64,000 nt of DNA from Ochotona curzoniae (GCF_017591425.1 NW_024467121.1:15946707-16010706); one strand, 5' to 3'. Numbered from the stretch's first letter, positions 11,845-24,900 are shown. Translations and numbers: made by a program. The notes: generated by a model not told the origin, from the sequence alone.

Positions 11845-12145
11845 TATTTTTATGGGAAAGAGAGATTTAAAGAGTAAAGGAGAGTCAGAAAGGTCGTGCA
11901 TCTGATGGTTCACTCCCACAGCAATAGGAGTTGAACCGGTCCAAAGCCAGGAACCAGAAGCCTCTTCTGGGTCTTTGATGTGAGTGCAGGGCACCAAGGA
12001 TTTGGGCTGCCCTCCACTTTTTCCCAGGCCACAAGCAGGAAGCTGGATGGGAAGTGGAGCATCCAGGACATAAACTGGTGCTCAAATGGGATGCCCACAT
12101 TTTTAGTTTGAGGATTGGCTAGTTGAGCCATTGTACCAGTTACTA
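11845..12145 (-). repeat. CSINE, minus
   Basis: Runs from 'tatgggaaagagagatttaaagag' through 'gatggttcactcccacagcaatagg', 'ccaaagccaggaaccagaagcctcttctgggtc', 'tttcccaggccacaagcaggaagctggatgggaagtgg' to 'ggctagttgagccattgtacc'. The overlapping minus-strand open frames at 11885-12206 are translations of this repeat. Confidence 0.9.
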
Positions 12146-12282
12146 ATTGGATATTTTCTTGTGGGAATTCAGAATTCATTATAAATAAGTTTTCCTTATT
12201 AAACAATCCTATACTATTCTAAATATTTTTGTCTTGTTGCTACATGAGGTGACTTGCTCAAATTTGATATTTGCAGTTTTTT

Positions 12283-12869
12283 AATGTTTATTTTCCAGGT
12301 TACAGCTCCATAGACTCAAGGATTCCCCCTTCCAATCTCCCTGTGCTCTCTCCACCACTGTTCTCCCTAATATTATTACAATACTATAGCCCTGTAGCAG
12401 AAATCATACGTCAAGCAGTCTGATAGATAAGGGTATCATAATATTTTGGGTATAGAAATTGGTAGAAAGTCCAGCCTCCTTTTGTTAAGATATGTTTAAA
12501 AGTTTCATTGGGAGGTATATTTTTGTTCAGGAGTAAAAATACATGCTGCAATTAATCTTTGCTTCTCAATATGCAAGTCTCTATTATACAGTCCCTCTAG
12601 GTGAATATATGTATGTACATGTTTTCTTACATATCTATTAATCTTGTATTTTGCCTTAAATCAAAGAGAACATATAATATTTATCCTTTTGGGATTGGCT
12701 TATTTCACTGAGCATAACATTCTTAAGTTGGGACCATTTTGTTACAAACGATAGAATTTCATTCTTTTTAATTGTTGAATAGTATCTCATAGAGTACCAG
12801 AGTTTCTTTATCCATTCTTGCTTTGATCAACATCTGGATTGTTTCCATGTCTTTGTTATCGTAGATTAT
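12283..12869 (-). mobile_element. L1 3' end, minus strand (main part)
   Basis: Read on the minus strand: the end of ORF2 (rc of 'atctggattgtttccatgtctttgttat' near 12832 and of 'gattggcttatttcactgagcataacatt' near 12694), then a 3' UTR with the 'cacctagaggga' word near 12592, ending at an A-rich site near 12283. The upstream part of this L1 continues after the LTR insertion, from about 13282. Confidence 0.85.
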
Positions 12870-13253
12870 TGTGGACAGTCACCCCAGGACTTTGCTGCCT
12901 GGTAGGTGTGACTTAGAGCTCCACTGCCCACGGCCTGCTAATGGAACGTGACCTCCAACATGGCTAGGAGGTCAGGGGGAATACACATGGAACATGATCT
13001 CTGTTCACACACGATCTCTGACAACACTGGAAGATCAAAGGGAAAAGACGCGCCGTATAACCAATTACAGTGTTTTTGTTGGGTGGTTGGACTGATGGAC
13101 GACACTTTCCTGCCTTCCCTTTTCTTAGTCTTTATAAGCTGTAACCTATGCATAATAAAGCGGACATTCACCAGTCTGTCTCTGCTGGTTCTTGAGGCCA
13201 AAGGACACTGTCACCTCTCCTCGGTGACCTCGGGGCATGCTGGCAGGTCTACA
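12870..13253 (+). mobile_element. Solo LTR-like element inserted in L1
   Basis: About 384 bp beginning TGTGGACAGTCACCCC and ending near GGCAGGTCTACA, the TG...CA ends typical of retroviral LTRs. It has a TATA-like 'tttataagc' near 13130, AATAAA at about 13152 and a GC-richer U5-like part after it. It separates two pieces of one L1. No primer-binding site, gag or second LTR follows, so it is best read as a solo LTR. A target-site duplication is not clear, so boundaries may be off by a few bases. The family is not identified; length suits class II elements. Confidence 0.6.
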
Positions 13254-13281
13254 CCCTAAGATACTATGTCACTGTAAATAG

Positions 13282-13345
13282 AAGATGGTAGGTCTCTTTC
13301 TCATATGCCTATTTCATTTATAGTTTTCAAAAAGTTATAATTTAT
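13282..13345 (-). mobile_element. L1 ORF2 fragment, continuation beyond the LTR
   Basis: 'ggtaggtctctttctcatatgcctatttcatttatag' is the reverse complement of the next expected part of L1 ORF2 after the piece ending at 12869. This shows the LTR landed in a pre-existing L1. Identity fades after about 13345. Confidence 0.65.
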
Positions 13346-13467
13346 AAAATCTATGTATTTAAGTATCTGTATACATGATATATTTGGCTATGGAGTAAAT
13401 TGAGATTAGGAAGTTTAGATTTAAAAGGCTGTCATACTGGAGGCATTTAGTATACGTTGAGATGACC

Positions 13468-13775
13468 TTCAGCTTCCCCATATACCGTATTGGGATGCCA
13501 GTGTTTGAAATGAGGCTCCACTCGCCTTTCTAACTTCTTCATAACGCACACATTGGAAAGGAGTAGGTTTTGGCTCAAGTATACTTGGGACTCTGGCAAC
13601 CACAAGAGAACTGGATTTAGCCCCTGGCTGCTGGCTTTGTTCTATGCCAGAACTGGCTTGTCTGGGTAACTATGGAGTGAAGCAGCAGATGGAAACTCTC
13701 TCATCCCCTCTTTCCCTCCTTCTCTGTCTCTCTGCCTTACAATTAAGCACAATGAGCAAATATTATAAAAAGTCA
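13468..13775 (+). repeat. CSINE, older subfamily
   Basis: Signposts: 'ataccgtattgggatgccagtgtttgaaatgaggctcc', 'actctggcaaccacaagagaactgg', 'gtgaagcagcagatggaaactctctcatcccctctttccctccttctctgtctctctgcctt'. The minus-strand open frame at 13642-13932 crosses its tail and is not a gene. Confidence 0.85.
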
Positions 13776-13779
13776 TCAT

Positions 13780-14950
13780 GTGTCGATAAAACATATTGAA
13801 TTTGATTAATTTTCTAAGTAAAATATTTCTGTAATTAGTCGTCAAAATATTTGTCACAATTTGTTCCAAAAATGAACATACATGTATTGTTGCAATATGT
13901 CCCTGTGTTTGAATATAATCTGCAGAATCCATTTCTACAGAAATAAAAATGAAGTGAAAGGATAATTATTAAGGTCAAAATCATCACCCCCACTTTTTCC
14001 TATTAAAATGCCAAGAAGAAGAAAATTGTGTCAACCTAGATTCCAATTTCCTAATCTCAAGTCCCATTTACATACCTATATCTAAAAGTGTGCATTTTGA
14101 GCACTTTCTGCACAGAATTATACACACACTCTGTTCTCACATAGATGTTCCTATTCCAAAACATTCACATTTGAAAGTAAATGAAGACTATATCCAGTCC
14201 TTTGAAATGTGGAAGCTAAGGTCATTTTTTCATGTCTTATAAATGAATTCCATTAAATTGCTGAAACAGTATACAGTATTTACATGCATTAAAATTCACT
14301 ATAAATATTTACAGAACTTCAAGATGAATGCCAGTAATATAAGCTAAATATGTCTGACCACAATCACTTTTCATAAGTAAACAGGTTTTGCCAAATGGCA
14401 TTTTTTCCCCCGATAACTATGCATTCGGTTCAGGTGAGAGCAGTATGTAGATAATCGCATCTATGGCAGTTCACAGCAATTTGAAGGAAACTATAGATTT
14501 ATAAAAAGATTCCTTGTGCAGGCTTTGTGCTCCTTGATTCTTTACTCTGCATGAATTTTCTTTAACCTGCGAGAGAAATAAACCCTAAGAAGTTATAGAA
14601 CTATTAAATGTGACGTTAGTGAGTGACATGAAGTTCAGGAGTGGGAAATTCTATGAGGAAAATTGAAACAGTAGTGGTTTTATACATGTTTTCAGCAGAA
14701 AGCCCCAGGAAATTACCTGCTTCCAATAGTTTGCTAGAAATTATTTTGATCGCAATGATATTTTATAGCAGTGAAACAGGTAAATTTTTAAAGCTCTGGG
14801 TAAGAAATGGACGTCAATAAATCACCGATACTTAGCCAAATGCCTTCTTACTCAGAGTAGACTAGACTGGCAATAGCAAACATATCCTGTTTGTCTTTAT
14901 CACGATAGCAATGGGACTTCCCATTGTTTCCATGCCTTTAGTAACATTTC
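13780..14950. other. Unique non-coding stretch
   Basis: No repeat or exon recognised. Confidence 0.4.
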
Positions 14951-14952
14951 CT

Positions 14953-15240
14953 TTGTGTTTTTATTTACTTGAATGTGAGAGAGTTAGACAGACAGAAGTA
15001 GACTGAGGGAGACACAGACATAACTGAAATGTCACTAACTTGGAAAACTTGGAGCTAGACAGGTAACCCCAGGGGTTCCTGCTGGGAAGCAGGGGCTCCA
15101 CCAAGGGAATTCTCACAGTTACCACTTGGAGGTGTACATTAGAAGGAAGCTGGAATTAGGAACACAGTAAGAACTTGGACCCAGGAACTCTAATGTGGGT
15201 TGTGGGCATTCTAAGTGGCATTATAGCACTAGAGAAATCA
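14953..15240 (-). repeat. CSINE, old, minus
   Basis: Diverged copy: 'tttttatttacttgaatgtgagagagttagacagacag', 'ccacttggaggtgtacattagaaggaagctggaattaggaac', 'acttggacccaggaactctaatgtggg'. Low identity but consistent order. Confidence 0.75.
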
Positions 15241-15244
15241 CCTT

Positions 15245-17640
15245 TTAAAATGACCATTTCACATTGCAAATGGTGACCATCATAGAACGTATGGATGGAA
15301 TTTTAAAGACAACATTTACATTTTGGCTTGAGTTGTCAATAGTTTACATCAGGTACAGCGACATTTTATAAATGACACAGGAAAGAATAAGGACAAACTT
15401 GTGAAAAATCATTTTTCAAGAGTGTTCTGTATTTCTAATTTATGATTCCTTGCAGCTAGTCTTTCAGAGTGAACACAAACATCAACTTACATACTAATTT
15501 AACATGTTCTTCCTAGTCCGTCAAAAAGTCAGAACAGATGTAGACCTGACCATAGGACTTCTAAATTTTAGCTCTTTCCTAGAATTTGCTAATTATGTGA
15601 ACCTAAATAAGTCATACTGAATACCTGGGTCAGATTTTTTTGATTAGAATATTCAGTAATAAAACACAAACTGCTGAAGGATCCCTTCCAGCTTAATGAC
15701 AATATCAATATTTTGACAACATGAAAAAGGACTACAACGAGGGTGAAAAGAACCAGGGGATTGCCTGAATGGTCCACTCTCCAGGCACATTGAGAAAGAT
15801 TCTGTGTATTTTAGAGTAAATCTATCAGTTCATTTCCAGGGAAAAAGAGGCAAATAAAACTATCCTTCACATTTAACGAACACTTAGTGGTTATTTTTTA
15901 ATTGATGAAACAAAACCTAGATTGCAACTGATATAATGAACAATCCTCATATAATAAATGTCTTGCGAATTTGATGAATGTCAGAGTGTATATGCTCTTT
16001 AGACACTATCAAGAGTGTATAAATGTTCTATTTAAATTAAGATCTAAAATGAGCTTGTAAGTTGAAATACACTCATTTATAAATGAATGGCTTTACACAG
16101 AAAATTGGGATAGTTTCCTAAGTTTTGAAACTTAGTTATATTAAAAAAATTCGAAATCTAACAAAGGCAAGTTATTAGTAAATGAGATAAGCTAAGTGGC
16201 AAATAGTCTGTGGAAATATTTGGAGAAACAGCCTTTTACCATGTAATCATGTGTTTTTCTTCATCAATAAAGGCAATCAGTTCCAAACACAGATACGTAA
16301 CTACAATAAACAGACATGCTGTTAATACACATTAAAATGAGAATGCATTCTTACTAAGGGAATCATTTTATTCAGACTGTCTTTCCTCATCATACTCACA
16401 GTCTCTGTGAAGTAGATTCAGATGCTCAGAAATGCATTTAGACTTACATTGACTTTGCGATTGACTGATAATCAGAAAAATCAAAGAACCCAACGATGAC
16501 AAGCAACCCAATCTCCCTATTTTACTTCATAGATAAGACTAGAGCACTTCTCCAGTTGTTTGTTTTCCCAAGATGCCTGAATTAGTTGGCCCCAGGAAGC
16601 AACTCTGAATTGGTGCCCAGATGTTTTTTATTCACCATTTATGTGAGTAAATCTTGCAAAACTCTGTCAGATGACATGAAGTGTTTTTTGTTTGTTTGTT
16701 TTTTGAGAAATGTAAGGGAGGAATAATCCAGGTAGCCAGAGCAGCAAAGAAACAATGTGGACAGCCCTGAGGGTTTGTTGGTGTGTTTGAGAAGATCTTT
16801 CTGGCAGGAATGGAGTAAGAGAGGGAAGATGAGCTTAAAGATATAAAAAACCAGTTCACACCAAAGCTGAGAGGCCTCTATAAGGAACATACAATAAGGA
16901 ATCAATACGAGGCTTCGAGCAGAAGCAGTACTGGATCATGACTTATGTGTAAGCTTTGCATTGGGAAGCCTTGTGTCTGTGAGGAGCCCACTGTGTCTGT
17001 TCATGGCTGTGTTCATGCTCTGGTTCATGGGTGCAATTACCCCACTCAACCCCGGGTGAGAGCAGCCACAGATGATATGAAAACGCGTACATGTGGCTAT
17101 GTCTTCACAGAATTTTATTTAGAAGAAATGCCTTGGTTTAATGGCTTGCTCTAGTTTCTGTGCTAAGAGGGAATGCTATGGAAGTGGTGGTGTAGCAAAA
17201 ACAGTATTGAGAGGGGCATTTATCACATCAGGTGTTTATAAATAAAAGAAACATCTCAAATAAATGGTATAATAATACATCTTCTCTTAGGACTTAGTGC
17301 AATGGATGGTGAAACAGGAACTTTGTTAGTGGTCAGACATTGAAAAAATGTATCTGGTTTTGTAGGAGAGTCACAGATTGTCTCAGCTTTTGGTACTGCT
17401 GTGCTGAGTATCCACCCCTACACTTGTCAGTCTCTTATTAATTCTGACTATTTCTATTTACCATGCAAACAAATAAGCGCTTGGTATATCACCTTTTCTA
17501 ATTCAAAATTTACCGTACTATAAATGAACTCACAGGTTATCATCAAGGGATTTTTTTTTTTCCAGAGAGGTGTTTAAGCTTGTCAGTAGTAAAAGTTCAA
17601 ATCAGAAGGTAGGCTACCTAAAAAGAGAGAAAGAAAAAAA
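15245..17640. other. Mostly unique non-coding stretch of 2.4 kb
   Basis: No coding gene. Near 17075-17130, 'gaaaacgcgtacatgtggctatgtc' followed by 'cagaattttatttagaa' resembles the end of an old mammalian DNA-transposon relic, but identity is too low to name it. Two minus-strand open frames near 16632-16905 overlap in different phases and have no support. Confidence 0.35.
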
Positions 17641-17645
17641 AAGGG

Positions 17646-17862
17646 GGGCTAGTACTATGGAATAGCAGGTAAAGCTGGTAAAGCTGCTTCCTATAGTGCT
17701 AGCATCAACATAAGCACATAAGTTTCAACTTTGGTCAGTTCCCACCTGAACCAGCTCCCTAATAATGTGAGAAAAGTGGAGGATTACCTAGCAGTGTCCC
17801 TGCCGCCATGTATATTTGAAGAAGCTCCTGCTCCTGCCTGAAGACTGGCACAGCTCTGGCAG
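17646..17862 (+). repeat. CSINE, 3'-shortened
   Basis: Starts 'ggggctagtactatggaatagcaggtaaagctg' and runs through 'gaaccagctccctaataatg', 'ccctgccgccatgtatatttgaagaagctcctgctcctgcc' to 'actggcacagctctggcaggg', then stops before the CT-rich 3' part. Confidence 0.85.
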
Positions 17863-17929
17863 GGATTTTTTGCTTGTTTAAATCTTTTTTTTTTTTAAAA
17901 TTTTGTCACCATTAAGCACAGTCCTGTGT

Positions 17930-18335
17930 TATGCTTAACTGATTGGAAATCCATAGCAGTTAAAACAATATGAGATAGGTATAAAGGCAAGCATATAGAT
18001 CAATAGAACAGAAGAGGTTTTAGAAATTGAATCATGTACCCAGGCAACTGATTTTGGAAAACAATACAATAAATACAATAAAGAATTGTCTTGTCAATAA
18101 ATAGTGCTAGAAAACTGTACATATTTATATATAAGAATTAAATTAGACTCCTATCTATCACCAAATACAAAAAAAGTCAGCATGAGATGGATCAAATGAC
18201 TCAAGTAGGATTGGAAACTATGAAATTTTGGGAAGAAAGCCTATGGTATGCCTTTCAGGACATTAAGTCATGCGCTTTTGGATAAAATCCAAATGCACAG
18301 TCAACAAAAGCAAATGTGCACTAAGCTGTATAATT
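17930..18335 (+). mobile_element. L1 ORF2 fragment
   Basis: 'gcatatagatcaatagaacagaagagg' near 17992, 'gcaactgattttggaaaacaa' near 18043 and 'actcctatctatcaccaaatacaaaaaaagtcag' near 18148 follow the conserved order of the C-terminal third of L1 ORF2. It ends near 'aaagcaaatgtgcac' at 18307. Frame broken by several stops; both ORF2 ends missing. Confidence 0.85.
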
Positions 18336-18339
18336 TTGA

Positions 18340-19675
18340 GAAAGTTTTAAGACCATGTTTTGAGAAATGAGCAGGGAACTTAGTAGTTACCCAATGTTAA
18401 CTGTTAACCATACTATGTGAGTTTTTGAACAACACAATGCATTGAGTGAGATTATAGCTCTGCTAAATTTTTTAACTCATAATTATATATATGTACATAT
18501 ATATACATACATATATCTTTTAAGGTCAATGAATCAAATGAAAATCTGGGTGATTTTCACCTGAATTATATTTACATTGAAGAATGTGCAACCCCAATAT
18601 CTTAACCTTCATTTATTGAGCCTTAATTTATTTAATTGGTTTTAACAGATTTAGTATAATTTCTAGCTATATGTATATATATATATATATATAATGATAT
18701 CCTCTTCCATCTGCTGTCCCTCCTTCTTTCTTTTTCTCCTTCCTTGCATCCTTTTTAGATAGCCTATTTTAAACTTACATTATATCAAAAAAGGCTTAAT
18801 GATTTGCTAATTAAAAAGTTTAGCAAGAGAAATCATAAAGCCCATAGTTTAATGGAAGTTTAGGCAAGAGCTATAAACAATAGTTGAATGGGACAATGGC
18901 TCTTTCACTCATATATAATAAATTTTAAAGTAATCACATATCATTCAAATTATATCAGTACATTTTAATAATTGTTTTGACAAAGCTGTTGAAGTTTTAC
19001 AAAACCACAATAGCATACGCTGAGATTTTTTTTTTACAAAAGATAATCTTTATGTAATCCATGACTATTTTAGACTACAAAAGAAGTATTCTACTCCCAT
19101 TTATTAACTTCTTAAAGAAATGTGTGTGTGACTGCTGTTGTTGCTAAAACAATGAAATATTTCTATGTTTAACAAAATGATTAAAATTTTAGAAAATAGA
19201 TTCTCACTTTTAAATGCCTTCAAAGTCATATAAATAAACTTACATATTATAAATATTATTTCTAAAAGGTGATTAAAAATAAAAAGAACAATATTTAAAA
19301 TGAAATAAAATGAATACAGTTTAGATCTATATTGTACATTTTGGGAGATTAACTTTGACGTAGGCAGCACTGTGGACAGAAAGAGAAGTTGATACATTGT
19401 AGTGTGAGAAAGGAAATTATCATAGATTTTTCTGAGTATTGAAGGGATTTTCTAGGTAGCATTCAAACCTGGAGTATCAAAACTTCTTCCATTATTTCTG
19501 TAACTCTCATTCATACACAAATAAATGTTGCTAAGGACATTTTCAGTGTGCTGAAATTCCCATATTTGCTCAAGCCCTTAAAAAGATGATAATTCAGCAA
19601 TTACTGAGAGAATGCAAGTCACCAAGTAAGAAAATGAGGAACTGTGGGAGGGGTCATTTGTTCTTCATATTCACT
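18340..19675. other. AT-rich non-coding stretch with TA tracts
   Basis: TATATA/TACATA tracts at about 18484-18515 and 18668-18694. Nothing else recognised. Confidence 0.45.
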
Positions 19676-19679
19676 TATT

Positions 19680-19968
19680 TACTTTATTTTTTACAAGATT
19701 ATTTTATTTGAAAGTCAAAGCTATAGAGAAAGAGTCTTCCATATGCTGCGTATAAGGGACAGAGCTGAGTTGATCCGAAGCTGGGAGCCAGCTAGGTCCC
19801 AGAGGATGCAGTGGCGTGAGGTCTTGAGCCATTCTCTGCTAGTTCCCCAGGCTATTCACAGGGAGTTGGATTGGAAGTGGGTTGGTAGGGACTTGAACTA
19901 GAGCCCATAGGGATATTACTCTACAGGCAGAGGATTAGCCTGATATTCCACTATGCTGGTTCTGTTAA
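19680..19968 (-). repeat. CSINE, minus
   Basis: 'acaagattattttatttgaaagtcaaagctatagag', 'gctgagttgatccgaagctgggagccagc', 'gttggattggaagtgggttggtagggacttgaactag', ending near 'attccactatgctggttctg'. The 85-codon plus-strand open frame across it is not a gene. Confidence 0.9.
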
Positions 19969-20157
19969 CTTGCTATGCTATGAATATGGTGCAGCTGAAT
20001 CTGCCAAAGGCTGTTAGGTTGAAAGCTTCACCCTCAGTGTGTTTATGAGAACTGGTAGAATTTGAAGAGTTAGATTTTAGTGCTCTACATTTAGTTCTGT
20101 CCTTGAAAGCAATGATGATGATTCTTATGGAATCCTTGCTAGTTTTTAGGGCACTAG

Positions 20158-20458
20158 GGCATGTTGATGGGTCTAGTGGTTAAGACGCCCATTAAGGTGC
20201 CTGTTTATTACATACCAGAGTATTTGCATTTGGGTCCAGGATCAGCCCCCAAATTCTTGTTTGCTGCTAATACAGATTTGTGAGGGCATCAATGGTAGTT
20301 CAAGTAATTGGTTTCTGCCACTAACATGAGAGGTTTGGATTGAGTTCCCTAATCTCAGGCTAAGTCTTAAACCAGACCTAGCTGATGAGAAAATTTCCGG
20401 AGCGAACCTGTGGGTGAAAGTGATATTTTTCCCTCTCTCTACACCTCTCAAAGTTTTT
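20158..20458 (+). repeat. CSINE, old
   Basis: 'gatgggtctagtggttaagacgcccatt' carries an A-box-like tRNA segment. It continues with 'tgctgctaatacagatttgtgagggcatcaatggtagttcaagtaattggtttctgccac' and 'gaggtttggattgagttcc'. The 3' part is poorly kept. Confidence 0.8.
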
Positions 20459-20854
20459 AAAGCATATTTTGTCTTACAAAGAAGAGTTGTTACAAAGAAA
20501 AACTGAACCCTCCTCACTCCCTGGCTTTGTGTTTAATTACATGCTCTCTGTCTCTTGCATGTGTCCCTGGCATGAAGCGACCTGCCATGGAGTAAAACAT
20601 CCAAAACTAGCACGCTATTAGTACTTTCAAAACTGAAATAAACAAAGTACTCTAAAACAAAGTACTCAGTGTCAGTAATACATCAGAGCAATGCACTGAT
20701 GATACTTGTGAGTTACAATGATTAAATGTTCACCTGTATTCTTATTCTCTGCATTTCTCTTCACCTCCTCTATCATCTCTCTTCTGCATTCTGTGCCCCT
20801 ATGTATCTCTTCCTCTCTCCTAGGACCTCCATGGTCATTCCAGCTGAAAACAAC

Positions 20855-21132
20855 CTTTTAAGACTTACCATTATTTCTTTGAAAGGCAGAGTGACAGAAA
20901 GAGGGAGGAAAAGGCAAAAAGAAAGAGATCATCCATTTACCAATTCCCACATGGTTGTGATGGCTGCAGCGAGGCTGAAATCAGGAATCTAGAACTCCAT
21001 CCAGGTCTCCCATGTGAATGGCCAGGGCTCATGGATGTGGCACAGCATCTGCTGCCTGTCCAGCAGGAAGCACAGCAGCTCAAACTGCTGCTCCATATGG
21101 GATGCCAGCAATGTATGCAGCAATAACCTGCT
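20855..21132 (-). repeat. CSINE, old, minus
   Basis: 'aagacttaccattatttctttgaaaggcagagtgacagaaagaggg', 'ccaattcccacatggttgtgatggctgcagcgaggctga', 'ccatccaggtctcccatgtgaatggcc', 'gctgctccatatgggatgcc'. The opposite-strand open frames at 20937-21266 come from this repeat. Confidence 0.85.
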
Positions 21133-21134
21133 TG

Positions 21135-21658
21135 ATTTTTGCAAGAATTTCTAAAACATTCTTTGAAATACATGTCCCAAGAATTATACATAAATATACA
21201 GATGATTCTTTCTTGCCTTCCAATCTCACTCAAAATACACAAATTCAGAACAACATATCACTGTAATTCTAGGGACATCACTATTTCTGTCATTTATTTT
21301 TTTTTTTTTTAGATGTAGCAAATAACAATCTATCTTCTTTTTCCTATGAATCTCCAGATTTTTACCACCATCTGTAAGAAATAAAATGACATTTTGGATG
21401 TGTGTGTACATGTGCTTTAGTATGAATTCTTTGCAGGTATATACTAATCCATTTTATGTACTCAATTGTTATCAACTAACTAACGTACAGACACTTGACT
21501 GCTTAGAATTAAAGGAAACTACTCAGTCATTCCTAAATGGAAACAACTGACACGGTTCTCCCACTAGTCATTTCTATTCAGAGTAACAATGTTCAGTTTA
21601 GATAAGAAAACCGCACCCTGAACAGATACTATTTCTTTTTGAGTAAAAAATTAAAATT
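21135..21658. other. Non-coding stretch
   Basis: T-run near 21297-21311. No repeat or gene recognised. Confidence 0.4.
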
Positions 21659-21659
21659 A

Positions 21660-21970
21660 AGGATCATTGCTGTGGTACAACAGGATAAGCCATCACTCGC
21701 TGTTCCGGAATCACATGTAGGTGTGAGTTTTAAGTCCTAATTGCTTCACTTCCAATTCAGTTCCCTCCTGAAGTTGATGGGGGGCAACAAAAAGTGGTCT
21801 GAAGATTTCGGCCTCTGCCATCCACATGGAAGACTTGCCTGGAGTGCCAGGCTACTCGCTTTAGCTTGGCCCAACAGCTGCAGCTACTTGGAGGATGAGC
21901 CAGCAGGTGGAAGACTGCTCTCTTTGTATGTCCCTCTCTTTTTATAAATTTACCTTTCAAATACAGAAAT
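21660..21970 (+). repeat. CSINE
   Basis: 'gctgtggtacaacaggataagccatcactcgctgttccggaatc', 'gcttcacttccaattcagttccctcctgaag', 'gcagctacttggaggatgagccagcaggtggaagactgctctctttgtatgtccctctc', ending 'tttacctttcaaatac'. Confidence 0.88.
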
Positions 21971-21971
21971 T

Positions 21972-24900
21972 AATCATTAGATAAACAAAAACTTACTTAT
22001 ATCAAAATTTGAAATAAAATGAGTGTATTCACACTTATCCAGTATGAAACTAACATCTATTTTAGAGTTCATTAATGGTCTTGATGATTTTGCCCTTTTT
22101 ATATTTAAGTGAAACAGTATTGAATACAATGTTTTGCAAGGTGAAGCTACTTTGATTTGAAACAGCTTATTTTGAAAATTGTCTCATTTATATTCTCACT
22201 TTGTTCTTTAAGTAACAAGGTTTTATCCCCTATTTTCCTTGTTCCAATTTGTGTATTAAAATCACAAGGAATGAATTTTGCAAAGCACAAAATTTCTTTC
22301 ACACTTTAAGGCTTACATTTTGTTTAGAGAAATCTGAAGAACTTATTTATTTTTCTAAGGCTTTAATCTTTTTGATAAGTAAAGTTCATGGAAAACCATG
22401 TAATTGGTACAGAACTTTTCACTTGAATTAATCACTTAATCCTTCTGTGCTAGAATACTTTTGCATCTTGCCTAGAGTAAAATTAGTTTTTTTAGGTTAA
22501 AAAATTATGGAATTATGTTTTTCAATTTGAAATCCCCTTAACATCAAGGTGCCTATAATTAATTCTTTTTTTCTGATGATCTGAAATGCAGTAATGAGAA
22601 ATTACAAATAACATCAAAGAAATTTCACAAAATATACCTGATAACAACATTTCAAGTGTGAGGTACTTTCTTTTTTTTTCACAGTAAATTTGATATTATC
22701 GTAATAAAGGGAATACAATTAGTGCCACCTAGTGCACTAACCCATTCTGCAAGAACTCTTATCAACTCATCACACGCCTTGCTTTACAGAAAGCATTTTG
22801 CAAAGTCACACAATTTCTCAGGACCATTTAATTAAAGTTAATATTAAACAGTTGATTTAATTTTAGTTAAACATTAATCTATTTACATTTTGCAATTCTT
22901 AAAAAGAACTCAAAAATCCAGTAGATCATTATTTTAATGATTATTTTAATTGATTGAGATTTTCATTAAACATTATATGAGCATGACCTGTGCATTTACC
23001 CAGCATATGAAATTAAAAAAAAAAAAATTGTTGCTTTAAAAAACTATGATTTGCCACAGCTGGTAAGTTCAGCTATTGCATATGCTGTGTTCATAATTAC
23101 TTCTGGGGCACCAATCCTCTTATTTTTCATTTGTTAAGAAAATACGCATAACCTAGAGTTCAACATTATTTTTCTTCTTCAGCTACTGAGGTGGTTTGAG
23201 GAAAAACAAGAATGATGAAATTCTGCACATCACACTTCCATTAGCCATGGGAATTTTCACATAGCTTTTCTGTTGCTTTCATGAAGGAACTCTGGTGTGA
23301 TGGGCTGAGAAAATTTTGAGTCAAAAACGCAATGACTTGTAAAACAAAAAAGTTAATTAATAGCAGTGACTCCAGCCCACAGAGACATGTCTTCAAGAAG
23401 GTTAATCACAGAGGAGACTGATTCCAATCAAGTCTTATAAGTGACTTACTCCCCAGACAAGGAGTTTACCTGGCAGTGTACCCAAGGGGCACTGCAACAT
23501 GCTGCCATTTGTGCATTTTCACTACTTGGATCTGTTCTCAGCTCTTCCATGCTCCTTTCACCTTCTTTTTACCTTCTCCCTAATCTCTACATCTTTTCTT
23601 CCTACTTCTAGTGATATCAGGCCACTGAAGTAAAGAAAATTAGAGGCAACAAATTAATTGACTTCTGGTTTATTGCAACTCAATCATACAACATCTGATA
23701 AAATGAAACATTTAAATAGCAGACAAGTGTCATTACTTAAAATGCTCACATTGATCAAGCATCCCTAAATGCAAACCAAACTATTATTTTTGTTACGTTT
23801 TGGCTTTGATATCCAGTGTCAATTTAAATTAGGCAACAACTAACCTGGTAGTGGGATTATCCAACTAATAGCCTTATAAATTAATTTAGCCAAGGGGAGC
23901 CCAGATTTATTCATCTGTTGAGTCTGTATTTATGTGATTTGATAGGAGCACTCACATCCAGAATGAAGAAGAAATAGTGAAACGATTCCTTTCTCAGGAA
24001 GCTTGCAGGAAGAAGATAATGATAAGTGAATATGTAGATAATGTGTAATAGTGGGCCAGTACTTTAAAGAAAAACAGAGTGATTGAAATGGGACAAATTT
24101 AGAAGGGTTTACCATACATATAAGTCTCTTTGGTGGGCAAAAAAAAAATGTAGAAAGTCATTCATCTGGGAAACAAAGCATTCAGCAGGAGTTGAGAGAT
24201 GTGTTTATTCTAAGTCACGTGGAAGCATTGTATGTGATTCTGCTTGCAATGAAATACTTCTGGAAGGTTTAAAGCCATCAAAAGTTTCTGACTGCAGTTT
24301 TGGGAGGTTCCCTCTCTCTGGAAAAGAACGGCAAGTCCTCACACAGAGGAATCAATACAAAAATTACCTAAATAGGTTGCACAGGAAAAAAGTAAGTTTA
24401 AAATAACACACTATTTCAAAAAAATCAAAGGAAAATAGAATTCAATACATATTTTGGTGCCAAAAATTTAAATTTGTGTATAGGTGGCATAATAAAAATA
24501 ATGTCTATGCTTGCTGTCCAAAAGTTCCAAGGAAAATTAAAATAGCTTTTCAACAAAAGTAAACATCTCAGCATGACTTTTCTTCATGGATTTTGTAAAT
24601 TTCCTTCTATAACTGAATGGGTGAACAGAGACATCATCATTGGAAACTGGGAATCCCACTGCTGTTCCTTCTAGTCTCGCTCTCTCTCTGACTCTATCCC
24701 ATAGTGCTTAAGCACACTGTAGAAAAATCTATAATAACGAAAAACTTGGAAAATAGTCACAACAGATGGAATGTTGTCTAATGGTGGAAAGGAGATCTAG
24801 AAATTTTCTTTCTAGTCCTAAAATGTCAATATAATTTGTCCCTAGTTTGCATTTTTTCTTATTGTGCTGGCTGTCCATAACACACCATTCCATTAACAAA

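Noticed and set aside
24083..24406. 107-codon plus-strand open frame
   Set aside because: No recognisable family, no plausible splice or promoter context, and length within chance expectation for 64 kb.
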